Shown: positions 42,596 to 52,314, counted from the first letter of the stretch. The stretch: 64,000 nucleotides of DNA from Halalkalibacterium ligniniphilum (GCF_000334155.1 NZ_ANNK01000091.1:62001-126000); one strand, 5' to 3'. Program-made: numbers and translations. Notes: generated by a model from the letters alone, not told the origin.

Positions 42596-43792
42596 ATGGT
42601 AGAATTAAGCAGCAATTTGTTACTTATGGCCTTTATTATTTACATCGTCGCCATGATCATTTTTTCAATGACAATGTATTTTGAAAATAAACAAGAGGTA
42701 AACAAAGCAAAAAAATGGGGCTGGAGCGGCTTCAGCATTGCCTTAATTGGTTTTATGTCACAGTTAGGATATTTTATTACAAGGTGGATGGTTGCTGGCC
42801 ATGCTCCCGTAAGCAATATGTTTGAATATACGACCTTTCTTGGGATGACGATTATCTTTGCGTTTTTAATACTCTATTTAATCTATAAGAAGCCTGTCCT
42901 CGGTATCTTCACCATGCCAATTGGAATTGTAATTATTGCTTACGCCTCTGTATTTCCAAGTGAGGTTTCGCCATTGATACCTGCTCTGCAAACCTACTGG
43001 CTTCACATCCATGTCATCACAACAGCGATCGGACAGGGGATACTGGGGATTGGTTTTATCGCTGCGCTCATCTATTTAATTCGAATCGTCGACCAAGAGA
43101 AACGCTCCAAGCAAACGTTTTGGCTTGAGTCGATTGTTTTCGCCATCACGTGCGCTGTTGGGATTGCGATAACGGTAGGGATATTTTCTGTTAACAATTA
43201 TTCGGTCACCTTTAACTGGATTAATGAACTTGAAGTCGAAACACAGATTCAATATGAATTACCAGCGATTGTTGGGCCATATGAAGGAGAAGTGATTGCT
43301 TCTGATCAGAACCGCTTTGGTCCATTATTTGAAACTCCTGTGTGGATGAACGGTGTAGATGCACCTCGGAAATTCAATACATTCCTATGGTCGCTCATTT
43401 CAGGAAGCCTTATTTACCTTGCTTTGCGCCTTGTGCTTAGAAAACGAGTCTCCGCTGCAATCCAACCGATTTTGAGAAATGTAAGCCCTCAATTGTTTGA
43501 TGAGGTTAGTTACAGAGCGATAATAATTGGCTTTCCTATCTTTACGTTAGGGGGATTAATTTTCGCTATGATTTGGGCGCAAGTGGCATGGACACGATTT
43601 TGGGGATGGGATCCAAAAGAAGTGTGGGCATTAATCACTTTCCTTTTTTATGCGGCTTACTTACATCTTCGTCTATCAAGAGGCTGGCATGGGGAGAAGT
43701 CAGCATGGCTGTTAGTGATCGGGTTTGGTATTATCATGTTTAACTTGCTAGTCGTTAATCTCGTCGTTGCAGGGTTACACTCTTACGCATAA
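42596..43792 (+). CDS. Cytochrome c biogenesis protein ResC/CcsA-like
   Basis: This 398-residue membrane protein of System II haem handling has the signature WWD-type segment TRFWGWDPKEVWALITFLFY near residue 340, flanking external His (HIHVITTAIGQG, GHAPVSNMFEYTTF). With ResB (Ccs1) it moves haem across the membrane and ligates it to apocytochrome c. ATG 42596 follows AGAGGAGG. No resB, resA or resD gene adjoins it, unlike the canonical res operon, so this may be a second, orphan copy. The stop codon lies at the edge of a repeat remnant. Confidence 0.88.
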   Translation: MVELSSNLLLMAFIIYIVAMIIFSMTMYFENKQEVNKAKKWGWSGFSIALIGFMSQLGYFITRWMVAGHAPVSNMFEYTTFLGMTIIFAFLILYLIYKKPVLGIFTMPIGIVIIAYASVFPSEVSPLIPALQTYWLHIHVITTAIGQGILGIGFIAALIYLIRIVDQEKRSKQTFWLESIVFAITCAVGIAITVGIFSVNNYSVTFNWINELEVETQIQYELPAIVGPYEGEVIASDQNRFGPLFETPVWMNGVDAPRKFNTFLWSLISGSLIYLALRLVLRKRVSAAIQPILRNVSPQLFDEVSYRAIIIGFPIFTLGGLIFAMIWAQVAWTRFWGWDPKEVWALITFLFYAAYLHLRLSRGWHGEKSAWLLVIGFGIIMFNLLVVNLVVAGLHSYA

Positions 43793-43895
43793 CGTCATGA
43801 TCGTTGATGCATCGCATTCGGTTCGGAAATATACTTCGCTAAGGTCGTGCATTGTTCGCATTTTCAAGCATACACGTTCGTTATGTCCCAGCCTC
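43792..43895 (-). repeat. MITE-like repeat family A, copy 3, inverted and internally deleted
   Basis: Read on the minus strand it begins GAGGCTGGGACATAACGAAC and matches copy 2 for about 60 bases to CCTTAGCG. It then jumps about 90 bases to AAGTATATTTCCGAA and ends at CGATCATGACGTT, lacking the other terminal repeat. It starts at the last base of the resC stop codon. Confidence 0.8.
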
Positions 43896-43900
43896 ATATA

Positions 43901-43939
43901 AGCCTCTAGGATATTCCATTATCCTGGAGGCTTTCTTTT
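43901..43939 (+). terminator. Terminator after resC-like gene
   Basis: AGCCTCTAGGATA and TATCCTGGAGGCT arms, followed by TTCTTTT. Confidence 0.8.
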
Positions 43940-43975
43940 GCCAATAGACGTAATGAAGTAACGCTTGTTGATCCT

Positions 43976-44100
43976 CTGTGAAAAGAGGACAGAGCTTCCG
44001 TGAAAGGGGGAAAGTCCAAGAAGCCCCTTCACTCACATCCCATCATTAAAATGGTATTCACGTTTCATTTCCGTCCACGTGGGAAGAGCGATCCGCTCAG
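43976..44100 (-). repeat. Interspersed repeat family B, copy 3, inverted
   Basis: On the minus strand it runs GAGCGGATCGCTCTTCCCAC, GTGGACGGAAATGAAACGTG, TGATGGGATGTGAGTGAAGG to CTCTTTTCACAGAG, matching copy 1 block by block. Confidence 0.7.
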
Positions 44101-44105
44101 GTAAG

Positions 44106-44261
44106 TTATTTTGTAGACCTTCTTACTCTTAGCACGTTAATAAACCCAATGATATGTGCAGACCAAACGACAATAATCAATAAGAGAGACGGAACTCTTA
44201 CAACATTTGGGATATATGGGGCGTGAAGAAACAAAAAGTAAAATGTGTGTAGACCGACCAA
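44106..44261 (-). CDS. Possible small membrane protein or remnant (51 aa)
   Basis: The minus strand from TTG 44261 reads LVGLHTFYFLFLHAPYIPNV, then VRVPSLLLIIVVWSAHIIGF and a basic end NVLRVRRSTK. It has two hydrophobic segments and a basic tail, so protein-like. There is no ATG or clear ribosome site, and the frame closes 8 codons upstream; it may be the end of a lost gene. No family recognised. Confidence 0.3.
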   Translation of the reverse strand: MVGLHTFYFLFLHAPYIPNVVRVPSLLLIIVVWSAHIIGFINVLRVRRSTK

Positions 44262-44282
44262 TATAAAATAAAGTGCACACGT

Positions 44283-44567
44283 TCATTTATTGAGAAAAAA
44301 TTCGTCGCGAACGAATGGGCAAGGTTAAAGAGCGGCACCCTAAAACAAGAGTTCATGTATCTGCTGCGAATTCTTACCGACCACTTATAACGCCATATTT
44401 CTAAATGATTTTAAGTGGGTTTCACATGAACAGGTCGGTAGCCAAGTCCTAAGTGCTATTGCGGTAAATGAAAAAATTACTAACAATATACGAACGGCAG
44501 GTTGAATTACAACCTATTAGCCATACTTCATGACGAAATAACTAAAAAAAGGGATGAATAAATAGAA
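44283..44567. other. Gene-free interval
   Basis: Apart from a short plus-strand open piece (NEWARLKSGTLKQEFMYLLR, about 44303-44390) of unknown origin, I see no gene in this stretch. Confidence 0.4.
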
Positions 44568-46133
44568 ATGAAAAAGTTGGTTGTCATTCTTGTCATTTTT
44601 CTTATTCTTTTTTCTCTCTACTCGTTTGGATTACGTACACCTATAAAAGAATTAAGCAAACATGAAATCAAGCCAGATGAAGAAACAAAACCAGTCGTAT
44701 TACTCGTCATTGATTCATTGATGGATAAGCCTTTACAAAAGGCCGTTCAAGAAGGCAAAGCCCCTGCTTTGGAATTTTTAATGAAACAAGGTGAGTATCA
44801 ACCTGACATTGTAAGTTCTTATCCAACCATGTCTGTAACCATTGATAGTACTTTATTGACTGGAGCATACGCTCATTTACACAAAGTCCCGGGACTTGTG
44901 TGGTTTAACCAAAAAGAGAATCGTGTCATTAATTATGGAAGCGGCACAAGAGAAGTCATTGGGACCGGGATAAAACAGGTTGCAAATGACAGCCTCTTCA
45001 ACTTAAATCAGAAGCATTTAAGTAAAAATGCAAAAACCATTTATGAAGAATTAATAACAAGCGATTCCAGCTCCATTAACGGGATCGTTTACCGCGGAAA
45101 TCAAGCTCATCATTTTAACATTCCAAAGCTGGCAGAGGGATTAAACCTGATACCTGAACAATTAGAAGTAAACGGACCAACGTTACTCTCAATGGGAGGC
45201 CTCTCTCAATATAACCCAGATAACAATGGTTCGAATCATCTGTGGCAGGCAATGGGAATGAATGATGAATTTTCTGCAAATGAATTGAAATATTTTATCG
45301 AGAAAAATAAGCTTCCTTCTTTTACCTTTGCTTATTTTCCTGATTTAGATAAGGAAGTTCATGAAAATGGACCCATGGATATAAAGGGAATCGAACAAGT
45401 GGATAAAAAAATTCAAACCATCTTGAATTCATATCCTTCGTGGGATCATGCGATTCAAGAAGGCATTTGGCTTGTTTTCGGTGATAGTGGCCAATCAACG
45501 ATAATGGATAATAAAAACAAATCACTGATTGACCTACGAAAAAAGTTAGACCGCTACAACATTTGGAACTTAGGCAAACCCATACAGCAGCAAGACCAAT
45601 TAATTTTAGCGATAAATGAACGTATGGCCTATGTTTATTTGTTAGATGAGTCGATTACGTATAGCGAAATTGTTTCTAAATTGAAGGAAGATCCTAGAGT
45701 TGGGTTTGTTGCATGGAAAAAAGGGGCAATCAATTATGTTGATACTGCCAAATCAGAAAAACCATTTACCTTCTCACCAAACGGGGAGTACTCTGATCGC
45801 TACGGACAATCATGGAGCCTTAATGGAAATGGTGCCATTTTAGATATCTCTGTAAAAGATAACAATGAAATCCTATACGGTGAGTATCCTGATGCCTTGG
45901 CAAGACTACATGGGGCCCTGCACTCACACGAAGGAAAGTACGTGATTATTGATGCAAAGCCTGGATATGAATTTGTTGGAGAGCACACACCTACACATGT
46001 GGGAGGAGCAGGTCATGGCTCCTTACATAAAAAGGATTCCGAATCTCCATTAATTATCGCCGGTACAAATCGACTTCCTGCACACAACCGAGTTGTGGAC
46101 TTTAATGAATGGATAAGAGAACTCACAAAATAA
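44568..46133 (+). CDS. Alkaline-phosphatase-superfamily protein (phosphodiesterase/nucleotide pyrophosphatase type)
   Basis: This 521-residue exported protein has an N-terminal signal-anchor (KKLVVILVIFLILFSLYSFG). Metal-site residues of the NPP-like branch: VVLLVIDSLMD (first Asp), nucleophile in SSYPTMSVTIDS (Thr), YFPDLDKEVHENG (Asp and His), and LVFGDSGQS, THVGGAGHGSLHKK near the end. It likely hydrolyses phosphodiesters or phospholipid headgroups at the cell surface, but the substrate is unknown. Start ATG 44568 has a weak site (AAAAAGGGATG). Monocistronic. Confidence 0.85.
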   Translation: MKKLVVILVIFLILFSLYSFGLRTPIKELSKHEIKPDEETKPVVLLVIDSLMDKPLQKAVQEGKAPALEFLMKQGEYQPDIVSSYPTMSVTIDSTLLTGAYAHLHKVPGLVWFNQKENRVINYGSGTREVIGTGIKQVANDSLFNLNQKHLSKNAKTIYEELITSDSSSINGIVYRGNQAHHFNIPKLAEGLNLIPEQLEVNGPTLLSMGGLSQYNPDNNGSNHLWQAMGMNDEFSANELKYFIEKNKLPSFTFAYFPDLDKEVHENGPMDIKGIEQVDKKIQTILNSYPSWDHAIQEGIWLVFGDSGQSTIMDNKNKSLIDLRKKLDRYNIWNLGKPIQQQDQLILAINERMAYVYLLDESITYSEIVSKLKEDPRVGFVAWKKGAINYVDTAKSEKPFTFSPNGEYSDRYGQSWSLNGNGAILDISVKDNNEILYGEYPDALARLHGALHSHEGKYVIIDAKPGYEFVGEHTPTHVGGAGHGSLHKKDSESPLIIAGTNRLPAHNRVVDFNEWIRELTK

Positions 46134-46389
46134 AATTTTTTGTCACAATGGTCGATAACAGTTTTAAACCAATGAGGTAGCACGAGCAGATCATTTACCT
46201 TTTATTTTTAAAAAGGATGTCTTTTAAGGAACATGGGGAGATTAAATGTAATGATTTTCGAATTTTAAAGATTTAACTTACTATATATTTTCAATGTCTA
46301 TGTGTTCGATCTCGTTGTTTTTGTGTGAAGTGAATAGGAAACCCTTCAATTTTTTTGTAATTAGAACCATTAAGGAGTTGTGGTGTTTA

Positions 46390-47652
46390 GTGGCCAATAA
46401 AACAAAAAAAGGATTCGTTATTTTGGCTATCGGTTCCATCCCATTAATTATGACCTTGGGTAATTCAATGTTAATCCCGATTCTACCTAAGTTAGAATCG
46501 GAACTAGGAATTAGTGCTTTTCAAGCAAGTTTAACAATAACCATTTTTTCCATTACAGCAGCCATTGCCATTCCAATATTCGGTTATTTATCGGATCGGT
46601 TCTCCAGAAAAGCAATCATTATACCAGCCTTAGCTCTTTATGGAGCTGGTGGATTATTAGCTGGAATCGCTGCAGCTTGGTTTAACAGCCCTTTTATGTG
46701 GATTATGGTCGGGAGAGCACTGCAAGGAATCGGAGCGGCTGGCACAGCCCCCATTGCAATGGCGTTAACGGGGGATTTGTTTAAGGGAGGAGAGCAAAGT
46801 AAAGTATTAGGAGTGGTTGAAGCATCAAATGGTTTTGGCAAAGTTCTTTCCCCAATCGTTGGCTCTCTTTTGGCATTGTTAGTGTGGTATGGACCTTTCT
46901 GGGGTTTTCCAATTTTCGTTCTTATCTCTTTACTATTAACAGTTTTTTTTATTAAAGAAAAGAAGAACAAGAAAGAAGCTCCACCTCTAGGAACGTATGT
47001 TAAAGGATTATTTTCAGTGTTTAAACACGAAGGAAGATGGCTTTTGACTGCATACCTAGCAGGCGCCACCTGCTTGTTTACTCTTTTTGGGATATTGTTT
47101 TATTTATCAGATGTATTAGAAACAAAACATCATATCGATGGCGTGAAAAAGGGAGCAATCCTTGCGATTCCTTTACTTTTCATGATGACAACTTCATTTA
47201 TTACAGGAAGTAAAATCGGGAAAAACCTAAAGCGAATGAAAAAGCTAATGATTCTAGGCTTTTTGCTTATGACTGCTTCATTTGCTACGCTGATTTTCTT
47301 TACAAGTCTTGTTCCGTTTATCACCATCCTCATTATCAGTAGTATTGGGACAGGGTTTGTCCTCCCTTGTTTAAACAGTCTCATTACAGGTTCTGTTGGG
47401 AAGGAAAGAAGAGGCTTTGTCACTTCTTTATATGGGTCCGTTCGATTTTTAGGTGTCGCTGCAGGTCCACCCATTTTTGAGACATTAATGAATTGGTCAA
47501 GAACGGGCATGTTCCTCAGTACTGCTTGTCTTACCTTTCTACTCGGCTTTTTAAGCTTCCTATTCATCCACGTGAATGATCAGCATGGTTCAAAAGAAAA
47601 AGACGATACGTCTACAACATTATTTAAAAAATTCCAATTAACGACTGAATAA
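46390..47652 (+). CDS. MFS transporter, drug-efflux type
   Basis: This 420-residue, 12-helix protein has [20 protein letters not shown] in helix 1, motif [18 protein letters not shown], helix 4 [20 protein letters not shown] and [16 protein letters not shown] (motif C-like). It fits DHA1-type multidrug or metabolite exporters of Bacillus. The start is uncertain: GTG 46390 is favoured by position of the membrane start. TTG 46378 directly abuts AAGGAG. A small gene follows 16 bases after the stop, so the two may share a transcript. Confidence 0.88.
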   Translation: MANKTKKGFVILAIGSIPLIMTLGNSMLIPILPKLESELGISAFQASLTITIFSITAAIAIPIFGYLSDRFSRKAIIIPALALYGAGGLLAGIAAAWFNSPFMWIMVGRALQGIGAAGTAPIAMALTGDLFKGGEQSKVLGVVEASNGFGKVLSPIVGSLLALLVWYGPFWGFPIFVLISLLLTVFFIKEKKNKKEAPPLGTYVKGLFSVFKHEGRWLLTAYLAGATCLFTLFGILFYLSDVLETKHHIDGVKKGAILAIPLLFMMTTSFITGSKIGKNLKRMKKLMILGFLLMTASFATLIFFTSLVPFITILIISSIGTGFVLPCLNSLITGSVGKERRGFVTSLYGSVRFLGVAAGPPIFETLMNWSRTGMFLSTACLTFLLGFLSFLFIHVNDQHGSKEKDDTSTTLFKKFQLTTE

Positions 47653-47668
47653 AAAAGGGGTATAAAGG

Positions 47669-47965
47669 ATGCAACTGTATTTCTCGCCAGAATTATTGAA
47701 AGAAAATGCTCAAGTGTTAAATATCGTTTCCGACGATCATAAGCCAGTGGGTTATTTATCAATTTTAATGGAGGAAGAGAAGAAAAAAATATACGTATAT
47801 GGACAGCTTGAGAATGAAGGGGCTCAGGAGGATTTCAAAGACTTAGTGAAACCATACTTACAAGGCCTTACTAAACTAAAGCCTGAGCTAGACGTTTACT
47901 CGTACTTATCAGTAGGTGGGGCAAAGCTAAATATAGGTGAAGCGGAAGGGGAGAAGGAGGACTAA
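47669..47965 (+). CDS. Hypothetical protein (98 aa)
   Basis: This acidic soluble protein has ATG 47669 behind AAAAAAGGGG/AAAGG. Alternating strands and helices are suggested: MQLYFSPELLKENAQVLNIV, KPVGYLSILMEEEKKKIYVY, QEDFKDLVKPYLQGLTKL, DVYSYLSVGGAKLNIGEAEG. No signal peptide, Cys or membrane helix. Probably co-transcribed with the MFS gene. I do not recognise the family. Confidence 0.65.
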   Translation: MQLYFSPELLKENAQVLNIVSDDHKPVGYLSILMEEEKKKIYVYGQLENEGAQEDFKDLVKPYLQGLTKLKPELDVYSYLSVGGAKLNIGEAEGEKED

Positions 47966-48237
47966 CACCATAAAGATGTGTGCCCAACAAGAGGCTGAAT
48001 GCAGCCCCTCGCGAAAAGGCAACGACTAGTTGAATACTTTTATTAGGGTAATCGTCAGTGCTTGTTTGTGAGGAACAACTAACCAAGAATAACGCCTACA
48101 TACAAACAATAAAAGGGGATCATCTTGTTTCGTGTCACGCTGAACACACCCTTTGATATGTAAGTCCTTACTAAAGTATGTATGCCAAGGATCTTTTAGG
48201 TATTGTCTTCTTCATTTAAATAACAAGTCGAACATTC

Positions 48238-48855
48238 TTATTTTTTACGCCAACCGACCGATAGTGTTTTAGTCTGTACTATTTTCATGTTATAGATGAC
48301 ATTCACAACTCTTGTCGCTATCCACTGTGAAATGAGCGCTTGAATCACAATTTGCCAATCAATCATGGAAGCCGTTATAACAAAAATCGATCCATTGATA
48401 ACAAGGAGAGGCTGCCCTGGTGGGATTTGGCGATGCTTTGCAATGATTAAAGCAATCACACCCATCCCGCCATTCGATACATCTTGTCTTAATAGAAGGC
48501 CAACTCCGCAGCCTAAAATAAAGGAACCAATCAATAAATCAACCCACACATTTCCTGTAGGCATGTACATCTTATCTTCAAAAAAATAAATGCTAAATGA
48601 AGTAACAGAAATCGCAACCATTGTACCAATCGCACTTGCATTTCCTAACCATTTTACAGCGATAACAAGTAAAGAAAAGTTAACAATCCAAAGAGCAAAG
48701 CCCAAAGGAATGTTAAACCAAAAATTTAGAAGGACGGTAATTCCCCCAGCACCGCCTGACGGGATGGAGTGAGGAAAAAGAAATAAGGCCATGGCCAATC
48801 CTTGCAACATGCCTCCACAGATGACAAGGCTATATGTTTGAAATGAGTCCCTCAT
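48238..48855 (-). CDS. YitT-family membrane protein
   Basis: This 205-residue protein with about five helices has the YitT hallmark GMLQGLAMALFLFPHSIPSG then GAGGITVLLNFWFNIPLGFA, and GCGVGLLLRQDVSNGGMGVI. It lacks the C-terminal DUF2179 domain found in longer members, which makes it a short form. YitT proteins are widespread in Firmicutes; function unresolved. ATG 48855; ribosome site is modest on the minus strand. Monocistronic. Confidence 0.85.
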   Translation of the reverse strand: MRDSFQTYSLVICGGMLQGLAMALFLFPHSIPSGGAGGITVLLNFWFNIPLGFALWIVNFSLLVIAVKWLGNASAIGTMVAISVTSFSIYFFEDKMYMPTGNVWVDLLIGSFILGCGVGLLLRQDVSNGGMGVIALIIAKHRQIPPGQPLLVINGSIFVITASMIDWQIVIQALISQWIATRVVNVIYNMKIVQTKTLSVGWRKK

Positions 48856-49173
48856 AGGCTCTTAACTTTTACAATTTTTTTTAATGTTAATAGGTTAACC
48901 ATGGAGTTCCTCCTCAATTGGGAAAACATCTTTTTTCATTTTTTGATTTCCACAACTAGTGTATTAAATAAGAAATCGATTTATGTTTGATGTAAATAAA
49001 CGAATGGAGATAATAGAATTCATTGCTTTTACATAGTCTTTATTGACTTTTAAATGTATAAGCAAAAAAAGAGCGAGTTTAACTGCTCCCTTCGTTAAGG
49101 ATCAACAATGTGCTTTTTAAAAAAACTAAGAAAAAGTTAATCGCATTAGACTAATTACATACGAATCCAATTG

Positions 49174-49368
49174 ACTATTGGGTCCCTAACAGAAGAAGCC
49201 GTTCGCCAGCTTCAACTTAATTTTAACCTTCTTGCTGATGATGTGGCCGGATCTAATACTCTTTATCGAATTCAGGAAATTGAAAATATGGCGAGAATCG
49301 TCCATGGCGAAGCGCGTGGTGAGAGCTACTAAGGGCAATTGGCGGTTGCAGCTGTAATCACGCGCCGA
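49174..49368 (+). pseudogene. Remnant of a spore cortex-lytic-type hydrolase (SleB/CwlJ-like)
   Basis: The frame reads GSLTEEAVRQLQLNFNLLAD (peptidoglycan-binding-like helix) and YRIQEIENMARIVHGEARGE then SY, TAA, GQLAVAAVI. ARIVHGEARGE-x-x-x-GQ-AVAAVI is the core of the Hydrolase_2 (SleB/CwlJ) domain with a stop in place of the usual Glu. No start survives. Positions 48856-49170 show nothing. Confidence 0.7.
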
Positions 49369-49641
49369 TGATATGGCTAGACTCAGGTGTGAAATGACAG
49401 AGGAACTGTACGACTACATGGCAAGCGTCAAACCTGCCTATAACGAAGAATCGACGGAAGGACCGTACAATTAATCGACACTGGACTGATGTGTATCCTG
49501 AAAAATGGACAATCAATCACAATCCAAAAAAATTCGAGAAACCCTCTCAATCGTGGTTGGCGATGAAGTAACGGTTGGGTTGACAGACAACTCAATGAAT
49601 TAATCATTCAAAAGTGTAGTGGAGATACATTAGATAACAAG

Positions 49642-49734
49642 ATGATCATAAGCGAGAGAGGAGCCATCCGGATCCCGATAGAGTTAAGAAGAGTGCTTCG
49701 CCTTGAGCAGGGAGATACTTTTCATATTTTTTGA
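49642..49734 (+). pseudogene. AbrB/SpoVT-type N-terminal remnant (30 aa)
   Basis: ATG 49642 encodes MIISERGAIRIPIELRRVLR then LEQGDTFHIF and TGA. The GAIRIPIELRRVL-L-GD segment matches the swapped-hairpin AbrB fold (GRVVIPIELRRTLGI in AbrB). The N-terminal strand and the C-terminal domain are missing. Confidence 0.6.
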
Positions 49735-49822
49735 TAAAGAGTGAAGGAACTATTTTATTAAAGAAGGTTTATTCTGAGTAAAAGATAAAATGTGAACATT
49801 CTTTGAACGGTAGTGGATATTG

Positions 49823-49903
49823 TTTTCTTCATAGTTTCTATAAATCTTTTGTTTACAGTTAATTCGAGTTGTTAAACAGAAAAGAAAAACAGGAGGAAGA
49901 AAA
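49823..49903 (+). promoter_or_regulatory. Duplicated upstream element C, copy 1
   Basis: TTTTCTTCATAGTTTCTATA, GTTTACAGTTAA, TTAAACAGAAAAG and AGGAGGAAG precede the chimeric ORF. The same order of blocks precedes the YdhK-like gene at 54081-54145. Confidence 0.6.
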
Positions 49904-50092
49904 ATGAAAAAATCATACGGAATCATTGGATTAGCGTTTGCTTTGTCCTTAGTGGTTCTGTTTGGCACGACGAAAAATGCTGTCTTTAATCAACTTTTTG
50001 CCGCCCTCATTACGTATGTTTTACTGAAGTGTCTTTACACGAAAACACAGAAAACCGGTTATCATTTATTTCGTTGCAACGGAATTTGCTAG
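49904..50092 (+). pseudogene. Chimeric ORF: lipoprotein-type signal joined to an IS4-type transposase tail
   Basis: This 62-codon frame begins MKKSYGIIGLAFALSLVVL, a secretion signal like that of the YdhK-type gene at 54146. It then switches to FGTTKNAVFNQLFAALITYV then LLKCLYTKT, typical of the C-terminal end of IS4-family transposases (FGTSKNAV...YLLL). The upstream region (element C) is also shared with the ydhK-like gene. The best reading is that a ydhK-like gene was cut by an insertion sequence whose main body was later lost. Confidence 0.55.
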
Positions 50093-50214
50093 AAAACCTT
50101 TTACCGATTGATTGGCTTTCTGAATTGGCTCTGTTTTTTTGAAAAAATGTCTTACAATCCAAGGGAGGGGTCTGTCTAAATTTGGATAATCAACACTCGT
50201 GATATATCACGATA

Positions 50215-50250
50215 AAAAAGGTCTCCTCATATTTAGGAGGCCTTTTATTT
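50215..50250. terminator. Terminator-like hairpin
   Basis: AAAGGTCTCCT and AGGAGGCCTTT arms with flanking A and T runs. Around it (50093-50540) only short unplaced open fragments are seen, e.g. a frame from 50265 and MLREAGIEVNKGKFPLDYYD from 50374. Confidence 0.65.
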
Positions 50251-50549
50251 GGTATAGACCCAATAGGAATGAATACAGAACGTACTCAATCAAAATTGGG
50301 GCACGCACATATTAGAATCATTCAGAGAGGTGGTACTCAAGTCCAAAAATAAATGATTCTTCACATTGAATGAATGTTGCGAGAGGCTGGAATTGAAGTA
50401 AACAAAGGCAAATTCCCCTTAGATTATTACGACGAAAGTTACAATAAGATTAAAATGTGTAACATTTATTAATTTTGCACAGATCGCACACAAATGAAAT
50501 CAATAATAACAAATGTAACTATTGTTGATGTGAGGTGAGAGCCTTCCTA

Positions 50550-50741
50550 ATGTTACTGGACGACTTGATTAGTGACGTGAAGTTTGAAAAGCAACTTGAT
50601 AAAACAATCAGCCATGAAGAAGTGGACAGAATCACTGACAATTCTTCTAATATAAAAGAAGGTTTTCTGTTCGTAGCAATAAAAGGCCATTAAGTGGATG
50701 GTCATGAGTACATAGAACAAGCTGTCAGTGTTATAAAAAGA
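50550..50741 (+). pseudogene. N-terminal remnant of murE
   Basis: ATG 50550 behind GTGAGGTGAGAG encodes a MurE-like start: TISHEEVDRITDNSSNIKEG, FLFVAIKGH, TAA, then VDGHEYIEQAV. These match UDP-MurNAc-tripeptide synthetase N-termini (DSR-VKPG-LFVAIKG--VDGHDFIEQA), with a stop replacing one residue and everything after about 60 codons lost. The cell must have a functional murE elsewhere. Confidence 0.75.
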
Positions 50742-50793
50742 TTTCTTGGCTTTTAAGCAGAAACTTATATTACTAACAAAGGGAGATGAACAT

Positions 50794-52083
50794 ATGATAC
50801 AAGGAATAAAAAGCAAAAAGGTCATTTGTCTGCGCCATCTGTGCATAGCGATATTTTCCGCCCTACTTGTCTATTTGTTTTACTTATCGTATTCGGCTTG
50901 GGGAGTTGAACCTGCCTTGTGGCCTGACTGGGAGGCTGACCATCCCTACTGGCGAGCGTGGGCACATGCCGCATTTGTTCTTCTGTTTCTCGCTCTTATT
51001 TTATCTACAGCTGCCAGGCTCTGGCACCCCATTAAACGGTTTATCTCCTGGAGGCGGGAGCTTGGAATATGGTTCGCGGTGCTATCGTTAGGACACGGTT
51101 ATGCTATCTGGGATCGCTGGGCGCGTTGGGATGTGGCAACGCTATTCGGGTTTGGTTATATGGAAGATCTGGGCGGTTATGTTCTCTTTAGGCCGGAGGT
51201 TGGCATCATGAATATGATGGGACTTGTAATGGCCCCTATGATCATCTTACTCGCCGTGACTTCCTTTGACAAAGCGGTGAAGTTTCTCGGTACATCTTCG
51301 TGGAAATGGCTCCACAACACATTAGTTCATGTCATTTTCTATATTGCTATGCTTCGCGGCACACTATACCTGTTCTATTTCTTCCAAGCTACACCCCCTG
51401 ACTGGAGATTCTATCCTCCGATCTGGTTCTTGTATATTTTTCTTGGGATGGGGGTTTTTGCTGTCTTGCTTCAGGCGGCTGCTTACGCTAAAACTGTTCT
51501 TCAACGGAGAAGTCATAGACAAAAGAATAGCCTATTTCAGGTAGCTGCGGTGACCGGCATAGCTGTAACATTTGTCATGCCTATGGCGCTTATGTTGGGA
51601 ACGGTAGCTTATTTTGACAACCGAGTCATAAAAGAACCGCCCACGTTTGCCGAACAAATACAGCCTCCACAGAATTATGCGCAAAGCTATAAGATGGTGA
51701 TTCAAGCTGGAGACCAGGATACCCACTTTTGGGCAAGGGATCTGGACATCGCACCGTACTTTCGCCAAACGACTGAAATCACAGGGGAGCTGGTCTCTCA
51801 CCAGATTTACCGATACAGCGAGAGGACTTTGTATACTGCAGAAGAAGACGCTGACTTAGAGCTTATTTGGTCTAAGATTGAAAATGTAGAACCGGAAGAT
51901 ATTGGGGTTTTGGAGGTAGCCATGGAACTAGGAGTTTGGGCGGCGCAGTATGGGACAGGAAAGCACCAAATCCAACTTCCGGAAGGAGAGTTACAAGTCA
52001 CTATTCATAGCGTGGAAGAATCTATTGCCGACGAGGCTTTTGAAATTCCTGAGGATGCGGAGCCGGTGTCGATAGCACCATAA
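50794..52083 (+). CDS. Ferric-reductase-like transmembrane protein
   Basis: This 429-residue protein has about seven hydrophobic helices followed by a C-terminal external domain (residues about 280-429). Haem-binding-type His lie in helices: VLSLGHGYAIWDRW, WKWLHNTLVHVIFYIAML and WRAWAHAAFV, as in ferric-reductase-like (YedZ/NOX) domains. It lacks flavin or NAD(P) domains, so electrons must come from a partner. ATG 50794 follows AAAGGGAGATG. The gene is clearly more GC-rich than its surroundings and sits between decayed genes, which suggests transfer. Function inferred from the membrane-domain pattern only. Confidence 0.75.
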   Translation: MIQGIKSKKVICLRHLCIAIFSALLVYLFYLSYSAWGVEPALWPDWEADHPYWRAWAHAAFVLLFLALILSTAARLWHPIKRFISWRRELGIWFAVLSLGHGYAIWDRWARWDVATLFGFGYMEDLGGYVLFRPEVGIMNMMGLVMAPMIILLAVTSFDKAVKFLGTSSWKWLHNTLVHVIFYIAMLRGTLYLFYFFQATPPDWRFYPPIWFLYIFLGMGVFAVLLQAAAYAKTVLQRRSHRQKNSLFQVAAVTGIAVTFVMPMALMLGTVAYFDNRVIKEPPTFAEQIQPPQNYAQSYKMVIQAGDQDTHFWARDLDIAPYFRQTTEITGELVSHQIYRYSERTLYTAEEDADLELIWSKIENVEPEDIGVLEVAMELGVWAAQYGTGKHQIQLPEGELQVTIHSVEESIADEAFEIPEDAEPVSIAP

Positions 52084-52314
52084 CTCACAGTATAAATAGG
52101 AGATTCTATAAAACCATTGTTGACAGTAACAGCTCCAAGCATACTCATGATGAGGTTTAATTGACGTTGGATACAGAAAAGCTTATTTACCTAGCTACTT
52201 GTTGCCTTTACATCTGATCTAACGACATAGTCATTAAATCTTCTTGTTTAATTACATGGAAATTTTGAAAGGGTCTCTCAAAATCTACTTGGAAGACCTT
52301 TTTGTCAAGCACTT

